Below are positions 24,136 to 32,885 of a stretch of 37,743 bases of DNA, piece after piece. The position numbers and the translations under genes are program-made. The stretch comes from Chromatiales bacterium. Lineage in GTDB: Bacteria; Pseudomonadota; Gammaproteobacteria; Steroidobacterales; GCA-2729495. The notes under the pieces were generated by a model. That model worked only from the letters and a program-made list of their open reading frames with translations, did not search any database and was not told the origin of the DNA. The stretch covers positions 1 to 37,743 of the forward strand of contig JAEUQA010000022.1 of NCBI GenBank assembly GCA_016789845.1. The letters are read 5' to 3'. Numbering within the stretch: position 1 is the first letter of the stretch; every line of letters starts with the position of its first letter.

Positions 24136-25533
24136 ATGACAGGAGTCACCGCACGGGCGGCAGTTGGCCTGGTTCTGGTCGCTGCTTGCGTCTCCACGAC
24201 ATTGAGCGGCCCGGCCCGCGCGCAGGTACCGGGCCGGATCGGGGGGCAGGAATTCCCCACCCTCGCACCCCTCGTCAAGCAGGTTGAGCCCGCCGTCGTG
24301 AGCATTGCCACGAAAGGCACCGTCAGCGCCCCCACCAACCCACTCATGGAAGATCCGTTCTTCCGCCGTTTCTTCGGGTTCCCGGACCAGCAGCAGCAGC
24401 AACGCCGGCGCCAGGTGCAGAGCGCGGGCTCCGGCGTCATCGTGGATTCGGCCAAAGGCTACATCCTCACCAACCACCACGTCGTGGAGAACGCGGAGGA
24501 GATCGAGGTCTTCCTCACCGACAACCGCAGCCTCAAGGCAAAGGTTGTCGGCTCCGACCCCGGTACCGACATCGCGGTATTGCAGGTCGAGAACAGCAAG
24601 AACCTCGTCCAGATGAAACTCGGCAACTCCGACCAGGTCCAGGTTGGAGACTTCGTCCTGGCAATCGGCAACCCCTTCGGCCTCCAGCACACGGTCACCT
24701 CGGGGATAGTCAGTGCGCTCGGCCGCAGCGGCATCAACCCGGACGGCTACGAGGATTTCATCCAGACCGACGCCTCGATCAATCCCGGCAACTCGGGCGG
24801 CGCCCTGGTCAACCTCAGGGGCGAGCTGGTAGGCATCAACTCAGCCATCTTCAGCAACAGCGGCGGCAACATCGGTATCGGTTTCGCCATTCCCGTGAAC
24901 ATCGCGAAATCGATCATGAACCAGATCCTGCAGTTCGGCGAAGTGAAGCGCGGGCTCCTGGGCGTGAGCATCTCGGACTTCAATGCCGATAGCGCCAAGG
25001 CCTACGGCGTCGAGGGCACCGCCGAGGGCGCGCTGGTGCAGGAAGTGGTCGATGGCTCGGCGGCGGAAAAGGCTGGCATCGAGGTAGGTGACGTCATCGT
25101 CACGGTGGACGGGCAGCGGATCAAGACGGCATCCGACCTGCGCAACACCGTCGGCCTGAAGCGCAGCGGCGACAGCGTACGGGTGGAAGTCGTGCGCGAG
25201 GGCAAGCGACGCCAGTTCACCGCCGTCCTCAGCGAGGTCAGCAGCACCGCTCGCATCGGCGGTGCGGACATCCACCCCGGCCTGGCTGGCGCAGCGCTGG
25301 CCAACCACGAGGGCAAGTCGGACCAGTTCGCGGGCCCCGGGGTCCGGATCGAGTCGGTGGAGCCGGACAGCCCGGCGGCACTGGCCGGCATCCTGGCGAA
25401 CGACATCATCGTCTCGGTGAACCGCATACGGGTGCGGAACGTGCGGGAACTGCAGAAGGCGGCGGGCCAGCAAAACCTGCTCATTCTCAGCGTCCGGCGC
25501 GGCAACCGTAACCTCCTGCTGCAGATCCGCTGA
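24136..25533 (+). CDS. degQ: Do-family periplasmic serine endoprotease (DegQ/MucD type)
   Basis: A 465-residue periplasmic quality-control protease. The signal peptide (residues about 1-32, AAVGLVLVAACVSTTLSGPARA) is followed by a trypsin-like domain with catalytic His115 in TNHHVV, Asp145 in PGTDIAVLQV and Ser220 in INPGNSGGAL. Two PDZ domains follow, starting near residues 275 (GLLGVSISDFN) and 375 (ADIHPGLAGAAL). Between His and the signal peptide is a Q-rich LA loop (FFRRFFGFPDQQQQQRRRQ). ATG at 24136 has GGAAGG nine bases upstream. It is not next to a sigma-E/muc operon here, so DegQ versus MucD naming is uncertain; the family is sure. Confidence 0.95.
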   Translation: MTGVTARAAVGLVLVAACVSTTLSGPARAQVPGRIGGQEFPTLAPLVKQVEPAVVSIATKGTVSAPTNPLMEDPFFRRFFGFPDQQQQQRRRQVQSAGSGVIVDSAKGYILTNHHVVENAEEIEVFLTDNRSLKAKVVGSDPGTDIAVLQVENSKNLVQMKLGNSDQVQVGDFVLAIGNPFGLQHTVTSGIVSALGRSGINPDGYEDFIQTDASINPGNSGGALVNLRGELVGINSAIFSNSGGNIGIGFAIPVNIAKSIMNQILQFGEVKRGLLGVSISDFNADSAKAYGVEGTAEGALVQEVVDGSAAEKAGIEVGDVIVTVDGQRIKTASDLRNTVGLKRSGDSVRVEVVREGKRRQFTAVLSEVSSTARIGGADIHPGLAGAALANHEGKSDQFAGPGVRIESVEPDSPAALAGILANDIIVSVNRIRVRNVRELQKAAGQQNLLILSVRRGNRNLLLQIR

Positions 25534-25585
25534 GCGGCCCGGAAGGTCCTGGCTACCGCTGAAGCCCGACCCGGAAGCACACATC

Positions 25586-26545
25586 ATGCTGTCCTGCTGC
25601 GTTCTCGGGGGGAGCGGCTTTCTGGGCTCGCGCCTCGTGGCCCGCCTCGCGAACGCGGGCCACGCCGTGACGGTGCCAACCCGGGATCCGGAGCGGTGCC
25701 GCCACCTGCGGCTGCTGCCAACGGTCCGCATCATCCATGCGGACATCCATGCCCCGGGGGTGCTGGAGAATCTGCTCCGCGGGGCCGACGTGGCGATCAA
25801 CCTGGTGGGCATACTCAACGAGCCGGGCCGGGACGGGGCGGGATTTCGCCGCGCCCACGTGGATCTCACCCGCCGGCTCATCGAGGCCTGCGGCGTTGCC
25901 GGCACGCACCGGCTCATCCAGGTCAGCGCGCTGAATGCCCCCGGCCCGGACGCGGCGGGCCCGTCAACCAGCCACTACCTCCGGTCCAAGGGCGAGGCAG
26001 AGGCGCTGGTGCGGGCCTCGGGCCTGCGCTGGACGATCCTCCAGCCCTCCGTGATCTTTGGCCCGGGCGACTCGTTCCTGAATCGCTTTGCGGGCCTGCT
26101 GCGGCTCATCCCGCTGGCGTTCCCCCTGGCGATGCCCGGGGCGCGCTTCTCGCCCGTGCACGTGGCCGACGTGGTGGAAGCGATTGTGCGGGCGATCCGG
26201 GATCCCGCCACCGCGGGCCGCACCTACCCGCTCTGCGGACCCGACACCTTCACCCTGCGCGAGCTGGTTGCGATGGTGGCGAGCACGCTGGGGCTGCGGC
26301 GCCGGATCATCGGCCTGCCTCGGCCGCTGTCCCGGCTGCAGGCGGCGGTCATGGACTTCGTGCCGGGCAAGCCATTCTCTACAGACAACTACCGGTCGCT
26401 GCTGACGGACAGCGTGGGCGGCACCGAGGGCCTGCGCGAGCTCGGGATCCAGCCCCGGGCCCTGCGGCCAAACCTGCCGGCGACGCTCGCTGGCGCGGGC
26501 CTCACCGGGATCAGGGACAGTTACCGGCAGCTGGCCCGGCGCTGA
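25586..26545 (+). CDS. NAD(P)-binding SDR protein, complex I NDUFA9-like
   Basis: A 319-residue atypical short-chain dehydrogenase-type protein. The Rossmann glycine motif LGGSGFLGSRLVARL is at the very N-terminus. It is followed by VAINLVGILNEPGRDGAGFR, typical of the NDUFA9/YbjT-like group, VSALNAPGPDAAGPSTSHYL with the YxxxK-type site (YLRSK), and LQPSVIFGPGDSFLNRF. The C-terminal part has VHVADVVEAIVRAI and YPLCGPDTFTLRELV. Likely NAD(P)H-binding with a role in respiratory or lipid metabolism; the substrate is unknown. It starts 52 bases after degQ and its 3' end overlaps the convergent aminopeptidase gene by 35 bases. Confidence 0.88.
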   Translation: MLSCCVLGGSGFLGSRLVARLANAGHAVTVPTRDPERCRHLRLLPTVRIIHADIHAPGVLENLLRGADVAINLVGILNEPGRDGAGFRRAHVDLTRRLIEACGVAGTHRLIQVSALNAPGPDAAGPSTSHYLRSKGEAEALVRASGLRWTILQPSVIFGPGDSFLNRFAGLLRLIPLAFPLAMPGARFSPVHVADVVEAIVRAIRDPATAGRTYPLCGPDTFTLRELVAMVASTLGLRRRIIGLPRPLSRLQAAVMDFVPGKPFSTDNYRSLLTDSVGGTEGLRELGIQPRALRPNLPATLAGAGLTGIRDSYRQLARR

Positions 26546-27611
26546 CACCAGCCCCGGGCCAGCGGCCGAAGTCGCCCAGGGCGCGCTCCCGCGCCTCCGG
26601 CTCCAGCGCACCAAGCGCCGCCACGCTGCCGTAGAAACGGGCCAGGTCGCCGCCGTCCCGGGCGAGCAGCGCGTGGAACGCGGGCACCAGTTCCTCGTAG
26701 GAAGACAGGGCGGCCAGTCGCGCGTTGTTGAGCCCGGGCGCGAACCAGCTGTCGAACCAGGGGGGCGAAGCCCAGCCCGCCCGCAGGCCCGCGTAGGCGG
26801 TCCGCGCCCGTTCGAACGCCGCCGACCGCTGCTGTCGCCGCTCGTCGGACGGGCCATCCGTGGCGTAGATCTGCGCGAGCGCCGTCCGCAGGTCCGCGAG
26901 GATGCCAAGTGCAGCGGCCCGGCGGGACTGCCGCAGGTGGAAGTAACAGAGCCCCGCCTGGTCATTGCGGGACGCGAGCCAGCGGCGCGTGCCCTCCTCC
27001 TCTACCAGGGTGGCGAAACCTTCGTTGAACAGGGTGTCGCCGGGGACGTACAGAAGCTGGTGGGCCAGCTCGTGGAACAGCAGGCCCGCAAGTGCGGTTT
27101 CGTCGTCGCCAAGCATCGTGTTCAGGACGGGGTCGTCGAACCAGCCCAGCGTCGAATAGGCGGCAACGCCCCCAACGAACACATCGTACCCCCGGGCAGA
27201 GAGCTCCGCGGCCGATTTCAGGGCGCGCGCCTCGCTGAACCAGCCGCGGTAGGTCGTGCAGCCTGCGATCGGGTAACACCACTCGCGGGGCTCCAGCGAA
27301 AACTCCGGCGCTGCAAACACGTTCCAGACCACGTAGGGACGCTTCAGGTCGGCGTAGTGGCGATAGCTGCTGGAGCCGGGTAGCCCGAGCTCGACCCGCG
27401 CAAACACGAGTGCGGCGTCGACCACGAGCAGCTGCTGCCGCAGGGTAGGCGCGGTGCCAGGATCCGCCAGCACCTTCTCAAGGGGCTGGCGCGCGCGCAT
27501 CAGGGCAGCCTGGCCTGCGGCCGCCTGCAGGTAGTAGCCCGCGCAACCACCCAGCAGCACGGCGATCGCCGCCACCAGCGCGACGGCACGCCAGAGGCGC
27601 GCAGGCATCAT
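26511..27611 (-). CDS. predicted zinc aminopeptidase (lipoprotein, PF10023-type)
   Basis: A 366-residue protein with a lipoprotein signal peptide (MMPARLWRAVALVAAIAVLL then GGCAGYYLQAA, lipobox Cys). The HELAHQ zinc-binding motif is at residues 180-185, with downstream glutamates in FNEGFATLVEEEG (Glu197 and following). Other conserved pieces are PIAGCTTYRGWFSEARA, GYDVFVGGVAAYSTLGWFDD and VLNTMLGDDE. This is the pattern of the 'putative aminopeptidase' family of proteobacteria, probably membrane-attached in the periplasm. The start is ATG at 27611 or 27608. Divergent from cca across about 50 bases. Confidence 0.87.
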   Translation of the reverse strand: MMPARLWRAVALVAAIAVLLGGCAGYYLQAAAGQAALMRARQPLEKVLADPGTAPTLRQQLLVVDAALVFARVELGLPGSSSYRHYADLKRPYVVWNVFAAPEFSLEPREWCYPIAGCTTYRGWFSEARALKSAAELSARGYDVFVGGVAAYSTLGWFDDPVLNTMLGDDETALAGLLFHELAHQLLYVPGDTLFNEGFATLVEEEGTRRWLASRNDQAGLCYFHLRQSRRAAALGILADLRTALAQIYATDGPSDERRQQRSAAFERARTAYAGLRAGWASPPWFDSWFAPGLNNARLAALSSYEELVPAFHALLARDGGDLARFYGSVAALGALEPEARERALGDFGRWPGAGVSAGPAAGNCP

Positions 27612-27652
27612 CGATGAAGTGGGTCCGGGCACGGCCTGGCAAGGATAGCGGC

Positions 27653-27658
27653 TACAAT
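27653..27658 (+). promoter_or_regulatory. -10 element predicting a leaderless cca transcript
   Basis: TACAAT lies six bases before the cca ATG (27665), so transcription would begin at or within a base or two of the start codon. No Shine-Dalgarno is visible. The -35 region is poor. Confidence 0.5.
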
Positions 27659-27664
27659 TCCGCC

Positions 27665-28912
27665 ATGCAGACTTACCTCGTGGGCGGCGCCGTTCGCGAC
27701 CAGTTGCTCGGGCTGCCTGCGCGTGAACGGGACTGGGTCGTGGTCGGCGCCACGCCGGGTGAACTCGAGAGGCTGGGCTACCGGCGCGTGGGCCGGGATT
27801 TTCCCGTTTACCTGCACCCGGAAACCGGCGAGGAATACGCACTCGCCCGGACGGAGCGCAAGACCGGCCCGGGCTACCGCGGCTTCGAGGTGCACGCGGC
27901 GCCATCGGTCACGCTGGAGGAAGACCTGCAGCGCCGGGACCTCACCATCAACGCCATGGCGCAGGCCGCCGATGGCGCGATCATCGATCCCGCGGGCGGC
28001 CGCGCGCATCTGGACGCGCGCCTGCTGCACCACGTCTCGGATGCCTTCCGGGAAGACCCGGTTCGCATCCTGCGCGTGGCACGCTTTGCCGCCCGCCTGC
28101 ACGATCTCGGCTTCCGGGTGGCGCCGGCAACTCGCGACCTGATGCGGGGGATGGTCGAGGCCGGCGAGGCCGCCGCGCTGGTTCCCGAGCGGGTCTGGCA
28201 GGAGACCGCATCCGCCCTGGCAGAGCCCCGGCCCGACGTCTTCCTCCAGGTGCTCCGCGACTGCGGCGCGCTCGCCGTGGTCTTTCCCGAAGTGGATGCG
28301 CTTCATGGCGTGCCACAGCCGGCAGAGTGGCACCCGGAGATCGACACGGGCGTGCACGTGGGCCTCGCCCTGCACGAGGCCGCCCGCCGGTCCTTCAGCG
28401 TGGAGGTCCGCTTCGCCGTGCTCGTCCATGACCTGGGCAAGGGCACCACGCCGCCGGCGGAATGGCCGCGCCACGTGGCCCACGAGCAACGCAGCGTGGA
28501 ACTGGTCAAGGCCCTGTGCCAGCGCCTGGCCGTACCCAACCGCTTTCGCGATCTCGGGGTCGCCGTCGCGCTGAATCACGGGCTGTGTCATCGCGCCCTG
28601 GAGCTCAGGCCGGTGACATTGCTGAAGATGCTGGAGAGCATCGATGCCTTCCGGCGCGGCGAACGCGTCACCGAATTCCTCGACGCCTGCGAGGCGGATG
28701 CCCGCGGGCGCACGGGCCTCGAGGACCAGCCCTACCCGCAGCGCGAGCTGGTACTCGCGGCTTGGCGGGCGGCGCTCGCCGTGGACGGACGGGCGGTGGC
28801 CGGCCCGGGCGGTACTGGCGAAGGGCTGGCCGGGGAGCAGCTCGGTGCAGCGATCCGGAACGCCAGGCTTGCCGCCGTCACCGCCGCCCGGGAGCAGTTC
28901 AGGCGCGCGTGA
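27665..28912 (+). CDS. cca: multifunctional CCA-adding enzyme (tRNA nucleotidyltransferase with HD domain)
   Basis: Adds or repairs the 3' CCA end of tRNA. The 415-residue protein has the class II nucleotidyltransferase head: MQTYLVGGAVRDQLLGLP, the catalytic RDWVVVGAT region (metal-binding acidic residues in the ERDW and ETGEEYAL strands), RRDLTINAMA and the neck motif EDPVRILRVARFAARL. The C-terminal HD phosphohydrolase domain has VHVGLALHE, RFAVLVHDLGKGTTP and VAVALNHGLCHRAL, giving the full-length gammaproteobacterial type with phosphatase and phosphodiesterase activity. The start at 27665 gives the canonical N-terminus. Convergent with midA, six bases apart. Confidence 0.96.
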   Translation: MQTYLVGGAVRDQLLGLPARERDWVVVGATPGELERLGYRRVGRDFPVYLHPETGEEYALARTERKTGPGYRGFEVHAAPSVTLEEDLQRRDLTINAMAQAADGAIIDPAGGRAHLDARLLHHVSDAFREDPVRILRVARFAARLHDLGFRVAPATRDLMRGMVEAGEAAALVPERVWQETASALAEPRPDVFLQVLRDCGALAVVFPEVDALHGVPQPAEWHPEIDTGVHVGLALHEAARRSFSVEVRFAVLVHDLGKGTTPPAEWPRHVAHEQRSVELVKALCQRLAVPNRFRDLGVAVALNHGLCHRALELRPVTLLKMLESIDAFRRGERVTEFLDACEADARGRTGLEDQPYPQRELVLAAWRAALAVDGRAVAGPGGTGEGLAGEQLGAAIRNARLAAVTAAREQFRRA

Positions 28913-28918
28913 CCGGCA

Positions 28919-30091
28919 CTAGAGCCTGTCGCGCAAGTCCCTCAGGGCGAGGGGAAATGCGGGCGAAAACCCCCTTGTGACCGCCAGCACCTTGAACCGC
29001 TCGCCCATCTCGCCGGGCAGGAGCAGGCGCTGGACTTCCTGCACCTCCAGCAGGCGGGCAGGATCCGCCGCGCCCACGCCCGCATTAAGGTCGTCCAGGA
29101 TGCCCGAAGCCAGCAGCACGTGCGCCTGGGTGGCGTAGGCAGCGACGTCGAAGCCGCCGTCGGCGGCGGCGCGCGCCACCGCCGAGAAGTCGACCCAGGC
29201 CGTCAGGTCCTGGAGCCCCGGCAGGAAGAAGGGATCGGCATGCTGGCGGTGGCAGTAGTGACAGGCCAGCGTGCCCTCACGCCGCCCCGGGTGATAGACC
29301 TCGCGGCGCGTGCCGCCATAGTCGATGAACAGGGCGAGGCCCCGGGCAAGCGATGCCAGCAGCGCCTGCAGCCAGTCTGCCTGGCGCAGGCCGATCTCGC
29401 TGGTGTATCCCGCGGCGAATGGCTCGCCAAGCTGGGCCTCGAGATTCCGGAGCGCCGCAGCGAGTGACGCCGGCGCCGGACGCGCCGCCCAGGCGAGTTG
29501 GCCCGCCGCAGCCTGCACGCCGAGCTGCTCGACGGTATCCGGGCCGATGCGGAAGCGCTCGACGGGCAAGGCATCCAGCACCTCGTTGGCGAGAAGCACG
29601 CCCTGCCATGGATCCGCTGGCAGTGCGTCCAGCCACGTGACCCTGTGCAGCAGCTCGGGCACCCGCGCGGCGATCGCCTGCCGTTGCCGTTCACGCAGGT
29701 CTCCGCTGACGTCGAGCATCAGGTACCGCTCCGGCGGGGCGTCCCGGAGTGCCAGCAGGAGTTCCGCGGCGAGTGCCCCGGAACCCCCGCCAACTTCGAG
29801 GATCAGGCCGCCGCCGAGCTGGCGAAGCGCGCCACCGGCCAGCCGCGCCAGGCAACGCGCGAAGACGGAGCCCAGTTCGGGTGCGGTGACAAAATCGCCC
29901 GCCGCGCCGAACTTCCGGGCACCGGCACTGTAGTAACCGAGCCCGGGGGAATAGAGGACTGCGTCCATGTAGTCCGCGAAGCTCAGGAAACCGCCGCTCG
30001 CCGCGATGCGCGCTTCAACCAGCCCCCGCAGCCTGTCGCTGTGCTCCCGCGCCGCGGCCCCGGGGGGCGGCAGATCGAATCCTGTTTGCAT
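28919..30091 (-). CDS. MidA-family SAM-dependent methyltransferase
   Basis: A 390-residue class I methyltransferase of the MidA (NDUFAF7-like, DUF185) family; the eukaryotic member methylates an arginine of a complex I subunit. Motifs: FADYMDAVLYSPGLGYYSAG near the N-terminus, GDFVTAPELGSVFARCLARL, the SAM motif LILEVGGGSGALAAELLLAL, LLANEVLDALPVERFRI and LFIDYGGTRREVYHPGRREG. Start ATG at 30091. A TAAGAT hexamer lies nine bases upstream on the minus strand, so a very short leader is possible. The bacterial substrate is unknown. Confidence 0.9.
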   Translation of the reverse strand: MQTGFDLPPPGAAAREHSDRLRGLVEARIAASGGFLSFADYMDAVLYSPGLGYYSAGARKFGAAGDFVTAPELGSVFARCLARLAGGALRQLGGGLILEVGGGSGALAAELLLALRDAPPERYLMLDVSGDLRERQRQAIAARVPELLHRVTWLDALPADPWQGVLLANEVLDALPVERFRIGPDTVEQLGVQAAAGQLAWAARPAPASLAAALRNLEAQLGEPFAAGYTSEIGLRQADWLQALLASLARGLALFIDYGGTRREVYHPGRREGTLACHYCHRQHADPFFLPGLQDLTAWVDFSAVARAAADGGFDVAAYATQAHVLLASGILDDLNAGVGAADPARLLEVQEVQRLLLPGEMGERFKVLAVTRGFSPAFPLALRDLRDRL

Positions 30092-30170
30092 GGTGGTGTA
30101 ATCTTAACGGCTGTTCCTGCCGTGCCTGCGCTCACCGCTGGCACGAGACGAATTGCATGGGCCCTGTTGC

Positions 30171-30923
30171 ATGACTGAAGCATCTTCCCTGGCGGGCAAG
30201 TGGGCCCTGGTCACCGGCGCAGGTCGCCGGGTGGGCGCGGCCATCGCCCGCACGCTGCACGAGCAGGGCGCCGGTGTCGCGATACATTACCGGGGCTCGG
30301 CCTCGGACGCGGCGGAGCTCGCCGCCGCGCTGAACGGTGCCCGCCCCGGATCGGCGCTCACCATCCAGGCCGACCTCCACGACACCGCCAGCCTCGGCGG
30401 CGTCGTGGAAGCCGTCGTCCGGCACGCGGGGCGGCTCGACATCCTCGTCAACAACGCCTCGAGCTTCTATCCCACGCCGCTGGCCGACATCAACGAGGAG
30501 CAGTGGTCGGACCTGCTGGGCACCAATCTCAAGGCGCCGCTGTTCCTGGCCCAGGCCGCCCTGCCCCACCTGAAGACTACGAAGGGCGTCATCGTCAACA
30601 TCGTCGACATCCATGCGGTCCGCCCGCTGAAGGACCACACGATGTACGGCGCGGCGAAAGCCGGCCTCGCCTTCCTCACGCGGGCGCTGGCCCGGGACCT
30701 GGCGCCGGATATCCGCGTCAATGGCGTCGCCCCCGGGGCGATCCTGTGGCCGGAGGGCGGCGTCTCCGATCATATGCGGGACGTCGTGCTGAAGCAGATT
30801 CCGCTGAAGCGCGTCGGCGAACCGGCCGATGTCGCGGCGTGCGTGCTCTACCTGGTGCGGGATGCCCACTACGTCACCGGCCAGATCATCGCCGTCGACG
30901 GCGGCCGCAGCGTCGGCTGGTAG
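30171..30923 (+). CDS. pteridine reductase (PTR1/FolM-type SDR)
   Basis: A 250-residue NADPH-dependent short-chain dehydrogenase that reduces dihydrobiopterin or dihydrofolate-type pterins. The cofactor motif is VTGAGRRVGAAIARTLHEQG, that is TGxxxRxG, the signature that distinguishes pteridine reductases from ordinary SDRs (TGxxxGxG). It also has NNASSFYPTPLADI, the YGAAKAGLAFLTRAL catalytic Tyr-Lys pair and NGVAPGAILWPEG. ATG at 30171. It is convergent with folK, six bases apart, so it sits in a pterin-related neighbourhood. Confidence 0.9.
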   Translation: MTEASSLAGKWALVTGAGRRVGAAIARTLHEQGAGVAIHYRGSASDAAELAAALNGARPGSALTIQADLHDTASLGGVVEAVVRHAGRLDILVNNASSFYPTPLADINEEQWSDLLGTNLKAPLFLAQAALPHLKTTKGVIVNIVDIHAVRPLKDHTMYGAAKAGLAFLTRALARDLAPDIRVNGVAPGAILWPEGGVSDHMRDVVLKQIPLKRVGEPADVAACVLYLVRDAHYVTGQIIAVDGGRSVGW

Positions 30924-30929
30924 GACTGC

Positions 30930-31451
30930 CTAGGGCTGCAGTTCCCCGACCCGTTCCAGCGGATGCGCGCGCTGGTCGAAGCTGGCCCACAGTTCGGCCA
31001 TCGTCTGGCCGGTCACCGGATGGCGCAGGTCAGGCGCGAGCTCCGCGAGGGGCCCCAGCACGAAGCCGTACTTCAGGATGTCCTCCCGGGGCACCCGGAT
31101 TGCCCGCTCGGGAATGATGGCGTCGCCGTAGAGCAGGAGGTCCAGGTCGAGCGTCCGGGGCGCGAACTTCTCGAGCCGCCGCACCCGGCCGGCGAGCACG
31201 TGGAGTCGTTCCAGCTCCGCGACGATCGCCGCTGGCGGCTCCGCCGTGCGAAAGCGGAGGACCAGGTTCAGGAAGTCGTCGCCGGTGAAGCCGACCGGCG
31301 GGTTGCGATAGACGCCGGACATCGACAGCGGGCCGAAGCGGCGGGCCAGTTCCCGGCATGCAAGCCGGAGGTTCTCCTCGGGGCCCACGTTGCTGCCCGC
31401 GCTGACATACACGTCCACCGCCGGCGCCGCCGGAGGTGCAGAACCCTGCAT
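30930..31451 (-). CDS. folK: 2-amino-4-hydroxy-6-hydroxymethyldihydropteridine pyrophosphokinase
   Basis: Folate-pathway kinase that transfers pyrophosphate from ATP to hydroxymethyldihydropterin. The 173-residue protein has the family elements VYVSAGSNVGPEENLRLACR, SGVYRNPPVGFTGDDFLNLV, KFAPRTLDLDLLLYGD (the DLDLL metal-binding aspartates) and VPREDILKYGFVLGPLAELA. Its ATG overlaps the folB TGA stop by one base (TGATG), so translation is coupled. The N-terminal 12 residues (MQGSAPPAAPAV) are a non-conserved extension. Confidence 0.95.
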   Translation of the reverse strand: MQGSAPPAAPAVDVYVSAGSNVGPEENLRLACRELARRFGPLSMSGVYRNPPVGFTGDDFLNLVLRFRTAEPPAAIVAELERLHVLAGRVRRLEKFAPRTLDLDLLLYGDAIIPERAIRVPREDILKYGFVLGPLAELAPDLRHPVTGQTMAELWASFDQRAHPLERVGELQP

Positions 31452-31807
31452 CAGTTCCTGGCGCCCCGCTCGATGGCCACGCCCACGTCGCGCGAACCGC
31501 GGATGGCCCAGGGCTTGTGGACCGCCACGCGAACCCAGGGCACGCCGAACTCGGTGATGATGATGCCGGCGATCTGCTCGGCCATGGTTTCAATGAGGTT
31601 GAAGCGAGAGTCCGCCACGAACGCCTTGATGCGCCGGGTGACGGCCTTGTAGTCGAGGGTGTCACTGATGTGGTCGCTGCCGGCGGCACGGCGGATGTCG
31701 GTGGCCATGTCGAGATCGATGCTCACCACCTGGGGCAGGCGGCGCTCCCATTCCCAGATGCCGACGATGGTGCGAATGCGGAGGTCCCGCAGAAAAATCG
31801 TGTCCAT
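31451..31807 (-). CDS. folB: dihydroneopterin aldolase
   Basis: Converts dihydroneopterin to hydroxymethyldihydropterin, the substrate of FolK. The 118 residues match the family length. Motifs: MDTIFLRDLRIRTIVGIWEW with the catalytic-site glutamate, SDTLDYKAVTRRIKAFV, FNLIETMAEQIAGII and the catalytic lysine in VHKPWAIRGSRDVGVAIER. Its ATG directly follows the tsaD stop (31808-31810). It forms a tsaD-folB-folK transcription unit. Confidence 0.96.
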   Translation of the reverse strand: MDTIFLRDLRIRTIVGIWEWERRLPQVVSIDLDMATDIRRAAGSDHISDTLDYKAVTRRIKAFVADSRFNLIETMAEQIAGIIITEFGVPWVRVAVHKPWAIRGSRDVGVAIERGARN

Positions 31808-32839
31808 TCAGGATCCCGTGAGCTCTTCCAGCGGCCAGCGGGGCCGCGCCTCCACCCGCACGCTCGAATAGGCGGCCGGCGCCAGCTCCAGCCGGCGATA
31901 ACCCGTGAACGCGATCATGGCGCCATTGTCGGTGCAGAATTCCGTGCGCGGATAATAGACAGTGCCCCCGGTCCGCGACAGCTCGGCGCGAAGCTGCTCC
32001 CGGAGCGCGCGGTTGGCGCCGACACCACCCGCCACCACGAGCTGCCGGTGGCCGGTGGCGTCGAGGGCGCGCACCGACTTGCCTACCAGCGTGTCGACGA
32101 TCGCCTGCTGGTAGTCGGCGGCGAGGTCGGCCCGCGTGTCGTCCGCCAGCGGACCGGCGGCTTCCAGCTCCCGCACCTTGAGCGCCAGCGCGGTCTTCAG
32201 CCCGCTGAAGCTGAAGTCCAGCCCGGGCGCCTTGAGCATTGGCCGGGGGAACCGGTACCGGCCACTGCGCCCGCACCCGGCCAGCTTCGCCAGTTCGGGA
32301 CCTCCCGGGTAGGGGAGGCCCAGCAACTTGGCGCCCTTGTCGAAAGCCTCGCCGGCCGCGTCATCGAGGGTCTCCCCGAGGATCCGGTAGCGGCCGAGCC
32401 CGGCCACCTCGACCAGCAGCGAGTGCCCCCCCGAAACCAGGAGGGCCACGAAGGGGAAGGTGGGCTGGTCATCCTCCAGCAGGGCTGCCAGCAGGTGGGC
32501 CTCCATGTGGTGGACAGGTACCGCCGGGATTCCCCAGCCCATCGCCAGCCCGACCCCCACGGTAGCCCCGACCAGGAGCGCCCCCACCAGGCCGGGACCC
32601 GCGGTGTACGCGACCCCGGCCAGGTCCCCCGGGACCACGCCGGCCCGCGCCAGGGCAGCGTCGACGAGGGGCAGGAGCTTCCGGATGTGGTCCCGGGAGG
32701 CCAGTTCAGGGACCACGCCCCCGAAGGGGGCGTGGGTCGCCACCTGGCTGTACAGGCAATGGCTGCGCAGGCCCCGGGCCGAGTCGTACACGGCCACGGC
32801 GGTCTCGTCGCAGCTGGTTTCGATGCCCAGGACGATCAC
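31808..32839 (-). CDS. tsaD: tRNA N6-adenosine threonylcarbamoyltransferase
   Basis: Final enzyme of t6A37 tRNA modification, working with TsaB and TsaE. The protein of about 343 residues has [32 protein letters not shown] (the HxxxH metal site), [20 protein letters not shown] and [15 protein letters not shown], then [20 protein letters not shown] chose GTG at 32839 because it gives the family N-terminus (M-x-VLGIETS). The alternative TTG at 32860 would add seven residues and lies within the palindromic TTGCAA of the rpsU -35 box. Divergent from rpsU, the usual arrangement in gammaproteobacteria. Confidence 0.95.
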   Translation of the reverse strand: MIVLGIETSCDETAVAVYDSARGLRSHCLYSQVATHAPFGGVVPELASRDHIRKLLPLVDAALARAGVVPGDLAGVAYTAGPGLVGALLVGATVGVGLAMGWGIPAVPVHHMEAHLLAALLEDDQPTFPFVALLVSGGHSLLVEVAGLGRYRILGETLDDAAGEAFDKGAKLLGLPYPGGPELAKLAGCGRSGRYRFPRPMLKAPGLDFSFSGLKTALALKVRELEAAGPLADDTRADLAADYQQAIVDTLVGKSVRALDATGHRQLVVAGGVGANRALREQLRAELSRTGGTVYYPRTEFCTDNGAMIAFTGYRRLELAPAAYSSVRVEARPRWPLEELTGS

Positions 32840-32854
32840 TTTGCTACTATCACT

Positions 32855-32883
32855 TTGCAAATGGCCCGCTGAGTGGCTATATT
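32855..32883 (+). promoter_or_regulatory. sigma70 promoter of the rpsU-yqeY-dnaG-rpoD cluster
   Basis: TTGCAA (32855-32860), 17-base spacer, TATATT (32878-32883): a near-consensus promoter. The predicted start is around 32890. The -10 reads AATATA on the other strand and may be shared by a divergent tsaD promoter. Confidence 0.75.
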
Positions 32884-32885
32884 TT

